From Schistocephalus solidus (lineage: Eukaryota; Platyhelminthes; Cestoda; Diphyllobothriidea; Diphyllobothriidae), in the NCBI GenBank assembly GCA_017591395.1, contig WEDG01001425.1, positions 62,001-126,000 on the forward strand: a stretch of 64,000 nucleotides of DNA, in the 5' to 3' direction. The notes below the pieces were generated by a model that saw only the letters and a program-made list of their open reading frames with translations, had not been told where the DNA came from and ran no database searches. Of the stretch, positions 25,601 to 38,163 are shown piece after piece. The position numbers and the translations under genes are program-made. Position 1 is the stretch's first letter; every line of letters begins with the position of its first letter.

Positions 25601-26504
25601 AATGGAGTCGACGGCATGTTGAAAAGTTCATTGATTTTTAGAATATTTAGGGGATTTTAGTGGCTGAAAATTAAAGCAATATGAATTCATTGGATACAAC
25701 GGATTTATATATTAATTTTCGATTGCATGCATAGTTATGTTAGTGTGTCGAATAAAAAAATATCAATTTCATTTGTAGTGCGCTAGCAAACTGTTGTTTG
25801 AGATCACACGATTTGCTTTTATAAGGTTAACATGACAAAGAAATTGTACCATGTTAGACAACCATGATTCTTTCTTAATTTTCGAGATGGTTTTGCTTAT
25901 CATTGCCTTTTATAAGAAAATGTTAATTCTTTTTCATATTATAAAAAAATTAATAAAATAGGACAAAAATGCTGAAAAAAACGTGTTCGCTTTCTACATA
26001 TCACTGGCAATAATAAAGGGTTTGTAAATCAAAATTATGCATCATTAAAACTCACATGTAAAGGAAATTTAAATAGAAAACCTATTTATAATTATTTAAA
26101 TCCAGTCGAGAAAATGACGGACAAAATATCATTGTATGTGCAACCTGCAGTAAAAATGTGTTTTTTGACGTAGATAATGCCCTGAGAAAGAATAAAACTT
26201 CAGACCTAAAGCGTTGCTGTGGATCCAATGTCCCTCAAGGAATTAAGGGCGTGAACTTGGTGACTTCGAAGTAACCCATCAGTCAAATATTTTTGCCTCG
26301 GGCTGAAAATAGGCACCTCAGAAATGCCAATGCACAAACCCGAACGACAGGTGTCTCCTGAATCAGTGCTTTTTATACACGATGCAGAATGAACATGCTT
26401 TAACTAGCCATCAGATGAGTGAGCTTCTGTTCAAAAGCTGTTTAATTAACTCAATCCGAAAAAAGCAACAAAAGGAAATTTAAGTCTTGCAAACATTTTA
26501 ATGT
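19672..26504. other. Intergenic stretch, no gene recognised
   Basis: No gene or named element identified. A 121-codon frame from an ATG at 23520-23885 (plus) encodes a basic N-terminus and one hydrophobic stretch (IWWLPLFLILA) but matches no family I know, and I see no supporting context. GC-richer patches at about 21780-22100 and 22380-22560 are unassigned. Confidence 0.4.
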
Positions 26505-26770
26505 TAAAACTGACAAGTGAAGTCGGCAAACATATGTTTTTGGTAACGCATCATCAGGCTGTTACAATAACAAGGAACATGAAACTGTGAGGTGTGAGCA
26601 GGGATTTAATACTTCTAATCGTCAATATTGATCGTTTGCACGCAGCTCACATGGCGTAGTCGACGTGTAGAAGACATTGGGACTGTGTTAAGGGTTGGAG
26701 GTAGAGTCAAGTGCGGGGATTGACCACCACTGGCAAGTACGGGGAGTGACCAACTACCGTCAGGGAGTGG
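26505..26770 (-). repeat. PLE-terminus-like repeat, copy 1
   Basis: This stretch matches 28664-28893 along most of its length. Shared blocks include CATATG...GGTAA..CATCATC.GGC, ATTGATCGTTTGCACGC versus ATTGATTGTTTGCACGC, and ACATGGCG. On the minus strand it carries CTGATGA (26557-26551) followed by a short GCGTTACC segment and AAAAAC, which resembles a minimal hammerhead core with the first base of the GAAA block changed. I infer a Penelope-like element terminal region; no coding sequence is attached. Confidence 0.5.
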
Positions 26771-28663
26771 GGACCTGGGAACATCACCTGAAGTGATGGT
26801 TGGTCACGGAACAGGGAGCGCCTGTACGAGCGTATTTTGACAGCACAGATATGGGTTTGTTAGCCATATGACCACTGACTTGGCTGTCACGAGCAGTCGT
26901 TGGCCTAGGCATTTAAATAAGTTTCAACTTCACTAATGCAACTTGAGGTATGAATTCGAAAAGTTGGTTAACTTATGAACTCAAATGTATCGTTTAGGTC
27001 GCAATTCACTTCCAATCAAAAAAAATGCATTGGTTATATTTCGAAAAGATGCACCGTTAAAACAAATGATAAGGCCGACTTGAAAAACCGCGTCTACTTG
27101 CCTTGAACGTTCACCTTTACATAAGGGACCTCACGGTTAAAATTGTTAACCTTACAAGCTGCAGTACGTTTGTCGATTTTCCCAACACTGACTTGTAAAA
27201 ATCAAATTACCATGTAACGGACGGTGTATCAAGTAAAAATAACGGAGTTTTCTGTTTTCGTATTAGCACGTTATATGATTTTACCGACTGCTATAGTGCT
27301 GTGTTTCAGGTTACTCATATCCTTAGGCAAAATGCATTACATTTCAACCAGAATGTTTCGCTTCGTTATTCAATTAATACTTTAACTGAATGCAGCTTGC
27401 GAATCTGATTTTCAAAAATCAGAGTTTAAATTTGATTTTTGTCCAAATGTATCATAGGTAGCTCTCAAGCCCTCAACCAATGCAGTTGTTTCTGTTGTTT
27501 CATTATTAAATCAAATGTGGTGTTACTTTTAAATTTATTTTTCAAATCGTTTTCCATTCTTTGTTTTGACCGAAAATGCATCTGTCTCATCTGCATGTAT
27601 TTGAAATATTATTTAATAGTTACATTCAATGAGGTGATTAAATCTTGCCTGCTGAAATATGCAAATTTATAGGTAAGACAAGAGTTTGTAAGCTGGATAC
27701 TCAGACATCTCATAACGATTTTCAAATTCCAATAATATGTCCGCAAAAGAGGCGAGAGCATACCGTTTTAAAAAAAACCTCAAGTGGCTAGCAAATGTCA
27801 CAACATCATTAAATTCATCAAAACTAAAATATTCCACTTTTTATAATAAAACATTTGAAATAATTTTATTTTCAAAACTAATTGCAACGTTTTGATTTGG
27901 TTTTTGTGATAATTCTTTCAGTTAAACTGACATATATATAAGCATATGAAACTATGAAAAATTTGCAAAATACCAAATTAAGCGAAAAGTGCAATCTCGT
28001 TTATGTAAAAGTGTGCATACAATAGTCAAATAGTTACCTAGTTAACGCATCATCATATATGTTACTGAATATTTTAATAGGCTCAGTTTACCTCAACTTT
28101 CTCGCCTTTCGATGTACTTTTCCATCGTTTTCGAAATATTTTGTCTATATTCCTTCTTTTATGCTGTGTATTTACGAATTTGTATCTCATAAAATGTAAA
28201 GGGGATGGTTCTCAGGGTTTTCTGACATTTTTGTTGTAAGGGAGTATTAAAGGTGTTTTTGTTAATGCCTGCGTTTGAAAAATAATGTTTTTGATGTTTC
28301 GCAACATTAAGCCCTAGCATCAATTTAGACGATTGGTTCCCACGCATTCGAAATGAATCAGGGACTGCCGGTCCACCTTATAGACTTTGCTGTATTGATA
28401 AATGCCAAAATGACCACGTATTTTCCTAAGTCCTGACAATTGTATTGGAAAATAAGAAAAAATAACACTGCACGTGTAATGAATGCTGTCAGTTTTTCAA
28501 TGGTAGGGAACTTTATATATCGCACATATGCATCATTTCATTTAAGTCATTTATCTTTCTGGAGTAACAGCTAAATAAGCAATCACGTCTTGAAGTGTGG
28601 GTATTATTTCCGAAAAGAATATTTTCTTTTGGGGTTAGGAAAGTCAAATCATTCCTAATTTAT
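26771..28663. other. Intergenic stretch between the two repeat copies
   Basis: AT-rich, with no reverse transcriptase or endonuclease signature, so I do not interpret the flanking repeats as the ends of one element. Nothing else is supported. Confidence 0.45.
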
Positions 28664-28893
28664 AAAGTTGAATCTGCACACATATGATTTCGGTAATAAA
28701 TCATCGGGCCAGTACAGTTACAATGGAAATGACACTGGGTGGTGTTTATATGGTTTAAAAACTTAGAATCGTTAAAATTGATTGTTTGCACGCCACCGAC
28801 ATGGCGAGGTCAAATTTTAGAAGTCATTGGGATTGGGTTGGTGGTGGTGTCGAGTATGTGGATTGAACATCACTATTATGTACGTGGAGTAAA
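28664..28893 (-). repeat. PLE-terminus-like repeat, copy 2
   Basis: Same family and orientation as 26505-26770. On the minus strand the core reads CCGATGA, then TTTATTACC, then GAAAT, so the GAAA side is better kept here than in copy 1 while the CTGATGA side has one change. It lies about 240 bases upstream of the plus-strand PLE reverse transcriptase fragment but points the other way. Confidence 0.5.
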
Positions 28894-29129
28894 GGAATGG
28901 TTCCTTTAACATAGGCCCATCTCCACAGTCTAAAAGAGCCTTGTAAAAACAAAATTGGGATATTTAGCAGGTTGCATAAGATTTCAGGAGTAGTACTGTA
29001 GGATTGTGGCAAAATAAGAAAAAAATAATACCGGATCGTTTCCAGAAAGAACAAGGATCCGTCCCAGGCCATTGAGATTCAGTTGACGACAGTTCTCGAA
29101 GACCTTTATAAATAAGGTTTTTGTCCCGA

Positions 29130-29630
29130 CAAAATATTTGAAGGACAAACGTGGATGACATCTTCTGCCTGACGGATCATAACATTGACACCGACGCCCT
29201 GGTTCGGCAGTTCAACAGTGCGCATCTCACATTTTCAGAAGAGTCAAAGGGGGATATGGAAATTGCGTTCCTCGATGTCCTGCTAAACAGGCAAGAGTAT
29301 ATATCTTTCCAACATAGAGTATTTCGAAAGCATACCTGGATGGGATAATGCATCCGTTTTCATATATGTACATAAAGCACATCTAGATCAATATAAGGTT
29401 CCGTTCGTACGTACCTAGTTAATACTTATCACCGCACTGACACCAAAGACGTTTTTTAGGTTTTCTACCAGACAAAAGCCAATTTCTCTGAAAGTCTATG
29501 CCAACGCTTGCTCGGGACACCCGAGGCAGTGCCCATATGGCTAATAAATCCAGAAATGTGCTGTCAGAACATGCTAGTACAGGCGTTCTCTCTTCCATCA
29601 CCAAAAATCACTTCAGGTTGTGTTCACACG
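29130..29630 (+). pseudogene. Penelope-like element reverse transcriptase piece with C-terminal scrap
   Basis: From 29148 the translation reads VDDIFCLTD, the end of the catalytic (Y)VDD box, followed by FNSAHLTFSEE and FLDVLLNR, then RKHTWMG and a stop at 29347. This is the hallmark order of PLE reverse transcriptases, where VDD is followed by the F-LDV and RK-T blocks. Past the stop, HKAHLDQYKVPFVRTL continues the same domain. After about 29455 the frame reads ANFSESLCQRLLGTPEAVPI and LINPEMCCQNMLVQAFSLP, which looks like the extreme end of a PLE protein, so the linker and GIY-YIG domain between them appear to be deleted. Upstream of VDD the frame is not recognisable. Inactive fragment. The C-terminal call is less sure than the RT call. 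Confidence 0.7.
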
Positions 29631-32600
29631 GCGTCCCCATCCTAAGGATTGCAATGGTTCACTCCGCGTACTTGACAGTGATGTTCAATCCCTAAACTTG
29701 ACTCTAACTCCCGCCTGCCATGCAGATGGCCTGCAAACGATCATTATTGACGATAAGACATTTCTTAACCCTATTAAGACTTCATTTTTACATTTCGTGG
29801 CTAGTGTACCAGCCCGATGATGAAGTACCGATTATGTTTCAAATTGCGGTCCACTTTCGCTTAAGATGCCACTGTTTAAATTGGATGAAAAAAAGTTACA
29901 TAAATAGGTACCTAAAGAACCGAATATTATTAAGTTTGATTTGACCAAGGGACATAAGAAGAACATCACTCTGATTGTATTGGATTTGACACTATTCTTT
30001 TTAACCAAAGCATTCTAGGTTTTCATTAAATGCAACTGCAAGATATAACAAATCATAAGAGGATCAGCTTTTACAAAGTTTTGACATAGAGGCCAATAAT
30101 TCTTCTTTCTCATCAGACTCCACTCATACACACGTAAACTGTTGATAGCAGACAGCCAATCCTATGCAACAATAAACGCTTTTACTTGAAAAAACAATTA
30201 ATTAGACAAGAATTCAAATCAAGTTGTCGATTGAAAACAAGCAAATTAACTTCTGTTTTTCATAATGCTGACTCGTTGATTATTCCTTCTTGTGCAATCG
30301 AAGTCAAAATTTGAAAATAGTATTCCAAATACATTTAAACTAACAAATGTCTTAATCTTTTTGTGGCATCTGTCGTGTTTATTTCACAATAACACTTTCT
30401 TATAGATGATTACCTTACAATATCTTAAGCTGCCGTTTTACATAATTGTACTTTTAAAATCTCATATTACATGGAAATCCATATTATTCCGATATTTTCA
30501 TTAGCGACATCTTATTTGAAATATGAGTGCGTCTTTATTGGTAAACTGACTTTAAAAAATATAGATCTTTGAAGTATTCTTATGAACGAAGTGTTGTTTA
30601 CTTACACTTAACTGTAGAACTGCATTTGCAAGCGAAATAAAAATTCATCGCACTAATGAAATCAATTTAGTATCGGTCTTCTACTGTAGGTTGAAACAAA
30701 GGACTCAGACGTTTGTGAATTAAAGAGCAATTTGCTCATCTATAGCACTTCGTTTTTCTGCAGACCCATTTTACCATCACCAGCAAATTTTATTTGCAAC
30801 ACAATGAAACTTTCTAGCGTTTTTCTCCTCAGAAACATTTTCTCGCCAAGTTTCCCTAGGTTAGGGCTTATTCCCACTATATATATCATGGGGTTTTAAT
30901 ATAAAAAAATAATGTTTTATTATTTTATTCAAACGGTTTGTCAAACATAAACTTTCGAGGTCTATGTGAAATCATTCGTTATCATGCATTTTGAAAATGA
31001 GGGTTTCAAAATTGCTATTTCTGTAAACCCATTTTTGAAAAAAATAAACCAACATCATTTACCCTGTATTTAACCGAATTTTTCCCAAACCAAAAACAAT
31101 TGTATCAAAGTAAGACTGCGGGATTTCGGAACTGTGGAACAATCATCAGTAAAATGGATCTCATATTGCATAGAACAGTACTTATTTAAAAGTTTTTACC
31201 GCTGATTTATTTTATGTTGGTTGAAGTTTCCCATATTTAAATCTGAAGTTAATGAATGATTGTCTGTCAACGGTTGCTCAATCAAAAAGTACGCCCTTTT
31301 ACCTCGTCTTTGTTAAGGATTCCTTTCAGATATCTAGATTAGATGATGACAATCATGGCGCAATTGATTTAATGTCCTTACGTAAGAAACGAAAACCACC
31401 TTTCACAGACAGCGGAATGGTAGATGTCTTGCATTGAATGTGCATAAGTTAAGGAAAAATTTAAACCATTCGTTAACAACACAACTGCATAAAAAAACTT
31501 TAATTTAAGCAGAACTAACACAAATATAAATCAATGCACTAGTGTTCAGTAATACGGAAACTTCCTTCGGAAATTTTACCTACCGAGTGCACGACTAGAT
31601 GTGTCAAAACGATGAGATATATTGCTTTAGATTCATGGGTAAATGAGATAGCAAAAGCAGAATACAATTTAAAATACAGCTTCAGAAATATTAATGTAGT
31701 ATCATACTGTTTTAAGTGCTTTATCATGTGTCACAATTAACACCCAGCTACAGTTTTGATATCAAAGTTTAACAAAAGTGCAATTGTGTGGATTTGCATT
31801 GTTTGAAATATAACTGAATAAAAAATGGATAACTTTGCATTATTTATCCGATAGAATTTTCAAAGAAATTAAAAAGTGAGCAATAGTTAATCTAAAAAGA
31901 ATGGTCAGGGGCAATAGACGGCAATTAAAGTAAAAGATCCATGTAACAAAAATAATGATCCAAAAATGATAATACAGTTTTTTGGATGGCAAAGTTCATC
32001 GCATTTTAAATTTGAAGTTTATGCTATTAAATTTTTGGTTTTCATTGTTGAACTTCCAAAAATGCTAGGTTCCGTGACTTATGACTATCACAACCGACAA
32101 AATAAAAAAACGGATGATTTTGCTATCAAAAGCGTACGCCAGTAGCAATCAAGATGATAGCCAGGAAAACATTTGAAAGTCGCAGGGTTTTTATTTATCT
32201 TAAAAAATAATAAAATGCCTTTTGTAACAGAAAAAAACTAAAAATATTTTCATTTTCCTAGCTTAATTTTGCCCCACTGACTTAAAGTTTACAGTTCTTA
32301 ATTATCCCTCAAGAACACTAAATCTTGCCTTGATTGCTTACTTATTCCTCTGAGAGTTATTTTTTTTACAAGGAACACAGTTTCAATCTAATTTTGCTGT
32401 ATAATAATCTTTTTGAGATTCATTAAATTTTTTTATCAGGTTTTTAAACCCCAAGAATTGAAAATCTTCCGCTGAAATACAAAACTTATATTGACAATAC
32501 CAGTGAATTTTTGATAAAGAAAACTATTTCTTGCATTTTTGAAACAAACTAAGATTGTATTTTTTCTACAAATTATTTCATATTTAGGGATCAAAAATTA

Positions 32601-34616
32601 GAAATTGAACAAACCAATTTATAATTTTTAAAAACAAATTGCCTGCACATCAGAATTTACTGATCGACGTGGAAACATAATTGCGGTAGGTAGGGGTTGA
32701 ATTTACTGAAGCACTTGATTAAATTGATACGCTGATGGAATATGAATTTTAGAACAATGGTTGAAAATGCTTAAAAGGTGGTTATCGTTCTTACATGATA
32801 TCGTATCCTGGAGGCATATGGGTCAGCGATTTCTATCATAGGGACAAAACTGCCGTTTTTCATATATTGCTATCACAATGGGATGATAGCTTTAAATATT
32901 ATCATCTGCCCTGGCAAAATCTCTTTTTTTATGTCCGCATATCTCACGCTTATCCCGCCGGCGTACCTATTAATAAAGTACTGTGAAGACTAGTGCAATG
33001 GTATCGTCTCCTCCTTAATTGGCGATAAATTTTAAAATCTCTGCATTTTGTGAATAATGTTGATGTACATGTAAATTCATCTTTTAAAAAGGGTTTCTGT
33101 ACCTTTTGCCTATTTCTAATAAGCCCCTTAACTGGCACGACAGATTTCAGTACACGATGCATGACGTTTTAGTAATGTGGTTGGCTTGACATACTGTATA
33201 TAAATGTGCAATGCAGGTTGTGGGCATCATGACAATTATAAGTGAAATTGTGAAAAATAGTTTTAATCATAAAATACTACTTAAAAAGGGTTATTATATT
33301 AATTTTTTGCGATCTTTTTTTAGTTGTCTGCAGAAAAACCAATAAAAAACTAGTAGCGATTTTTCGCATTAAAAATTAAAGCTCTTACAATTTAAAACGT
33401 ATAAAGCAGGTATAAAATTATATTTACTTTGATAATGGGGTAATATATTACATCTTCTTAAAAATTTGTACTTAAGGTGAATGCCGTTTTCGAGTTTTTA
33501 ACGATTTTTCAATTACCGAATAATTTTTAATCTGATCTGCTATTACACCTGATTAAGGGTTTAAAAAGTTAAATTTATATTTTTCCGTAGCAAGGAAAAT
33601 AACATATTTCTATATGCTATTGATACGATGTCATATAATTACCCTGTAATATTGGAATGGATCGGGGCCGTGTTGTGTACTTAATAAGCAGCACTTAATA
33701 AATGAAATACTGCGAGAGTTTACGAATGAAGATTTCAAGTCTCGACAACTCCTTATTACAAACTTCTTAAAAACTGAAAAATATCCTCACTTCAAGTATT
33801 AAACATACAACGTGTATTTGACTACCGTAAGAAAAGAAGGAGGATTAGTTTTTGAATGTCTTATGCAAAATATATTTTAATTTATAAAAGCATTAAGAAA
33901 AATTGAAAAAAAATATTTTGTTCGCATTTCTTTTTAAAAAGCAAGGCTTTTGAAGGCCGTCAAAAGGAATGTATTTTTAAATGCTGGGAACTTAAATGGA
34001 TTTAAATGAATAAGGAATATGTTGCAGGATAATTAATATGAACTCCCGACTTTATTAGTTTTTCTACTCAAAAAAATATTTAAGAATATTTTATTAGCAT
34101 TTCCAAAATGGTACATCTGCTTTTAAGTTGAATTAAGAGGTCAGCCATCAAACGCCGCAGCCTTGAAAATGAAGCAGAGGCCAATTTTAAAAAAATGTGC
34201 GAATTTAGTTAAGAAAAGACGAGGAATTTAAACATGAAAGTCTTGACGCAAAATGAGAAGTAATGCCAGTCAGACGTCCAGTTACATTCAACTTAACACG
34301 TTCAAGAATTAGTTGGAGAAGGAGAGAGTCAGTGTGACCATATATACAGCCCACTGAATATTGCGCTGAAAATTTCAATTTTGAAATGTGACGATCAACA
34401 GACATAAAATGCAATGGCGCCTGCTTGAACCAAACTCGCTGAAGATCGTGGATGCACGGATTCCTGCAAGACAGTTTACATACTTGAGCAGAATTCGGAG
34501 AGGCAAGGAATATGATTTGATATTTTATTAAACAATATAACGCGCCTTTACCTCTTCGAAACATGTGATTATGTTACATTTTTTACAATTTAGGACTCAT
34601 GTTCGAGGACATTAAA
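29631..34616. other. Intergenic stretch, no gene recognised
   Basis: Very AT-rich, with homopolymer tracts and no open frame of interest. No element remnants are recognised. Confidence 0.5.
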
Positions 34617-35424
34617 CTAAAAAGCCGTCGTATCGCGCTTGCTGTGCAAAGCACTTATTATTATGAATGCATAGGGGCACGTCTTTTGTAGCTTCTTCGG
34701 GACGGAATATTAAACAATTTGGAAGTTTAAGAAAGAAGGAAATGTTTTGCCTGTATAGGCAGCCTGAATAGGACAAGACAAAAAGCCAACAATGTTTTGA
34801 TGAACATGCAAATAGTCATTTTGTAGGCCTTGATGTTCGTCCTTCGCTGGCTTCAAAATAGAATCTTTCGATACGGCATATGGTTAGTAAGCCCCGTTAT
34901 TATTTGTGAGGACATTATCAAAACCAATTCCTAAGATCCTGGTTAATAAGAGTCTTGTTCGCGTTACCAGTCTGGCCATATCGCAGAGTAATTTTTGATG
35001 GCCATCTACTTTTGACGAATTCACCGAAGAAAAACATTTATATGGCACTTAAACTGCTTCCTTAACTTCCTACGCTCAACCAGAGTTCATTCTGGCAGGA
35101 ATAAGTGGGTGGGTGGATATGAGATGAAAATGTTGACTTTAAAATGCATCACACTACACACACCTTCTGTTATCCGAAGTTCATTGAAGCGCTTTTTTAA
35201 ATTGTGTTGAAGAGCCGATACGTTGCTCTGTAGTGCCCTAAACCCTGTCAATTCTCATTCAAGTCACAAAGTGTAGACTGGAGGTTGACCTTAATGTTTT
35301 TCTTGTCGGGCTTTTTTGTGTATGGCCTTGCGTAAATGAACAACAACTCTTGTAAAAATAGTTTACGTCCTTTGTAGAAAGGCATTTGTCGCTTCGTAAC
35401 AAGCCATCCTGGCGAGAGATGATT
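34617..35424 (+). repeat. Unrecognised dispersed repeat, copy 1
   Basis: The first 40 bases (AAAGCCG...CGCTTGCTGT) match 37549-37585. The last 283 bases (35142-35424) match 37881-38163 almost without gaps: ACACACCTTCTGTTATCC, AAAGTGTAGACTGGAGGTTG, AATGAACAACAAC and AACAAGCCATCCTGG are shared. By eye about three quarters of positions agree. The middle is longer here by roughly 190 bases. I see no open frame, tRNA-like head or terminal inverted repeat. Strand is arbitrary. Confidence 0.75.
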
Positions 35425-37548
35425 CGATGTAGAAAGTGCAGCTTTTTGAAATTCGCCCCGACTTTTTACAGGGCTTCTGTTTCCTGCAGATCAGGTTTCA
35501 TATTTAATTTTTGTATTCACCTGCACATCGAAAAAAAAGATTAGTATTTCGTACTTTTCGGAGTTTATGACCCTTTTATTTAATAAAGCGAAGTGAAAAA
35601 TTCATTTTCAGGTTTTAAACTAGATTGAATTAAAAGCAGTATTTATCTAGCAAATGTTTTGGAAGCTTGCATTTAAGGAGCTGTTTAGTTTTATAAAACG
35701 TTTTTTTTGACACTTATCGTCAGATTAAGTCAAGAATGTGCATTTCAGGAAAGTAGGAAATATCTACACTGTTGGCAAAAAGCGTAAGTTATCATTTCAT
35801 GGACAGATCAAATCAGTACATTTACAAGGTAAGTAATCTCCAAACCGTTAACTTTCAAACACCCGTGCCTTAGTAATAGCTCAGTGTTCCTTCTTATGCA
35901 TTTTCTTTGAACTGAACCGAAGGCTATGGTAAATGACTTACAATGCTTAACGTCTTTACAAGCTAAACAATAGGCGGAAACTGCAATTGTTTTTTTTTTC
36001 AAGGTGACCACTGAGTCCCGGTATTGCTAAACAGCAATCTGAGTTTAATTGAGACTCTGCGAGCAGAAAAAGCGTTCAGTAAGAAGTGAAGTTCAACATT
36101 AATACAAAGGAGTGGTTCATCTTCTAATTTGTGCATATCTTTACTGACCAGTAAATTAATATGTTAAATGCCAGCATGCATTTGTACCAACAACTCCATT
36201 GATTTGCCGTAATATCTAGAGCAATGCTGAACCCACAACTACAGTCAACTACAGTGTATTACTAATTATCGCACAGCCCAATGCCCATAAATTTAAATAA
36301 CATCAGCAGGAGCTTATTAACAGTCACCTGCAAATAGTAAATCTATAAACTCAAATTCAATTTCTGGACACAATTCAGGAACAGACTATTACCTGTACTT
36401 ATTTGGTAAAAACTTACCTCTTATTTAAATTGCTTACTTCATTGAAGTTTATTTTATGTTTTTTAGAAATTTTTTTTCATTTTGATAATAACTAGGACCA
36501 TGAAATATCAAATAATAGAGCAAGGAATCTCTCCAATTGCTAAGTTTGCTTGGAATGTGTAAAACGTGCTCAACTTGGATAATACAATTTCCTAAGCACT
36601 TACTGACCCCGTTATCATGTCGAAAAGTAATGCGCTATTTTCCTTAGACCGAATGTGTGTAGCATGTTATTTTGAAACTTTAAATCCGTGTTTAACTGCT
36701 GGTCAGGTTCAAGTCATTTGAAAATTATAAAAGTTTGGACAACTTAAAGATAATGGTTCATCAAGTTCAACATTGCAGGGAAACGTAAGTTGCTTCCAAA
36801 TAAGTTTTGTGTGTCACCTGAATTTATAAGGAAATTTAAAAGCAATGAAATAATGCATTCTACATTTGTATGCATTTTTCCTGAGAGAAGGTTGTACAGG
36901 CTGCTAGGAAAGATCTCCCTGGCAACCCAGCATGATTAAACAATCCTGCGATAAAGTTGCGCGAAACTTAATACACAAAAATCACAGATAACTTACAACG
37001 CATTTAGTGCTTCGGTTACCAGTTTATATAGTGTATGTTATATTCAAGCTCGTGCAGCAACCTTCCCGCAGGTTAACGTTATGAGGTAGTTAATATTTAT
37101 AAGATTTACGAATTATTTGTACAAATAGATGTTTTACAATTTAAAGTCTTTGACCATAATTGGAAATAAAGTCAGTCAAACACACGCCTGCATCCAAATC
37201 TATACGTAATAAAATTAATTGGGGAAAGACAGAGTAAACACATTCATTTACAACTCTATGGTTAAAAAGGTAAATAACAGTCTAAGAAACAACGCATTGA
37301 ATATATCAGACGTGTTAAAATACTCCTCTTTGTATAAAATGCAAAGGAATCTGTATGCACACAGCCCTCTTAAACCCAGGTGGTCCACTGTTTCCACAAA
37401 TCAGTCTGCATGCGTAAGTAAAATGCGGTAAAGACAAAAGAGGATTTTGTATTTTCTATATCAACCTTACACGTTCGCTGCTTTTGAAACACCTAGTTAT
37501 GTTGAATTATTTAAGTTGAACGATTAACTTTTGTGAACATGAAATTAA
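35425..37548. other. Intergenic stretch between the two repeat copies
   Basis: AT-rich with no recognised gene or element. Confidence 0.5.
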
Positions 37549-38163
37549 AAAAAGCCGGCACATCACGCTTGCTGTCCAGAGTTCTGATGATAATGCTTGC
37601 CTCATATCAAGTTCTTCGTACTATTTTTTTGGGAATGTTGTATGCACGCCAAAACGCTTCTCGATATCTGCCCTCTTTCATTCCGACTCTTACTTCTAAG
37701 TAAGTGTTGGCAATGTCGCAACTGGAAATTACAAAGGGTAAACGTTTTTAAAATAAAGCAAAGGTTTGCTCGTATGGGCAAATTCTGAAAAGGACGAGCA
37801 AGCAAATATTTAATTTTTCAGCCTGGGTGTTTATCTTTAATTTGCTTCAAAAAATTTGTTTGCATTAATGTTTGATTTATAAATGCAGCTTTCACACAAC
37901 ACACACCTTCTGTTATCCATAGTCCTATGAAGCGCATTTTGCTTATTTTGTGCAAGTTCAGAAACGTCGCTCTGCATTATCCTTAACCCGGTCCCTTCTC
38001 ATTTTCTTCTCAAAGTGTAGACTGGAGGTTGGCTTAAATGTTCTGCCTATCGGACTGTTTTGCGTTTGTCGTTTAGTAAATGAACAACAACCTAATTTAT
38101 AAAAGGGTTACGTCGTTTGTAGAAAAACCGTTCTATCCGCGTAACAAGCCATCCTGGTGAAGA
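37549..38163 (+). repeat. Unrecognised dispersed repeat, copy 2
   Basis: Same-strand partner of 34617-35424. It starts with AAAAAGCCGGCACATCACGC and ends with AACAAGCCATCCTGGTGA. The divergence between copies is comparable to that of the other old relics, which suggests two insertions of one family more than a recent segmental duplication, since the DNA between and around them does not match. Confidence 0.75.

Noticed and set aside
26505..28893. A complete LTR-type element bounded by the two repeats
   Set aside because: No coding remnant lies between them and the repeats look like PLE termini on the minus strand.
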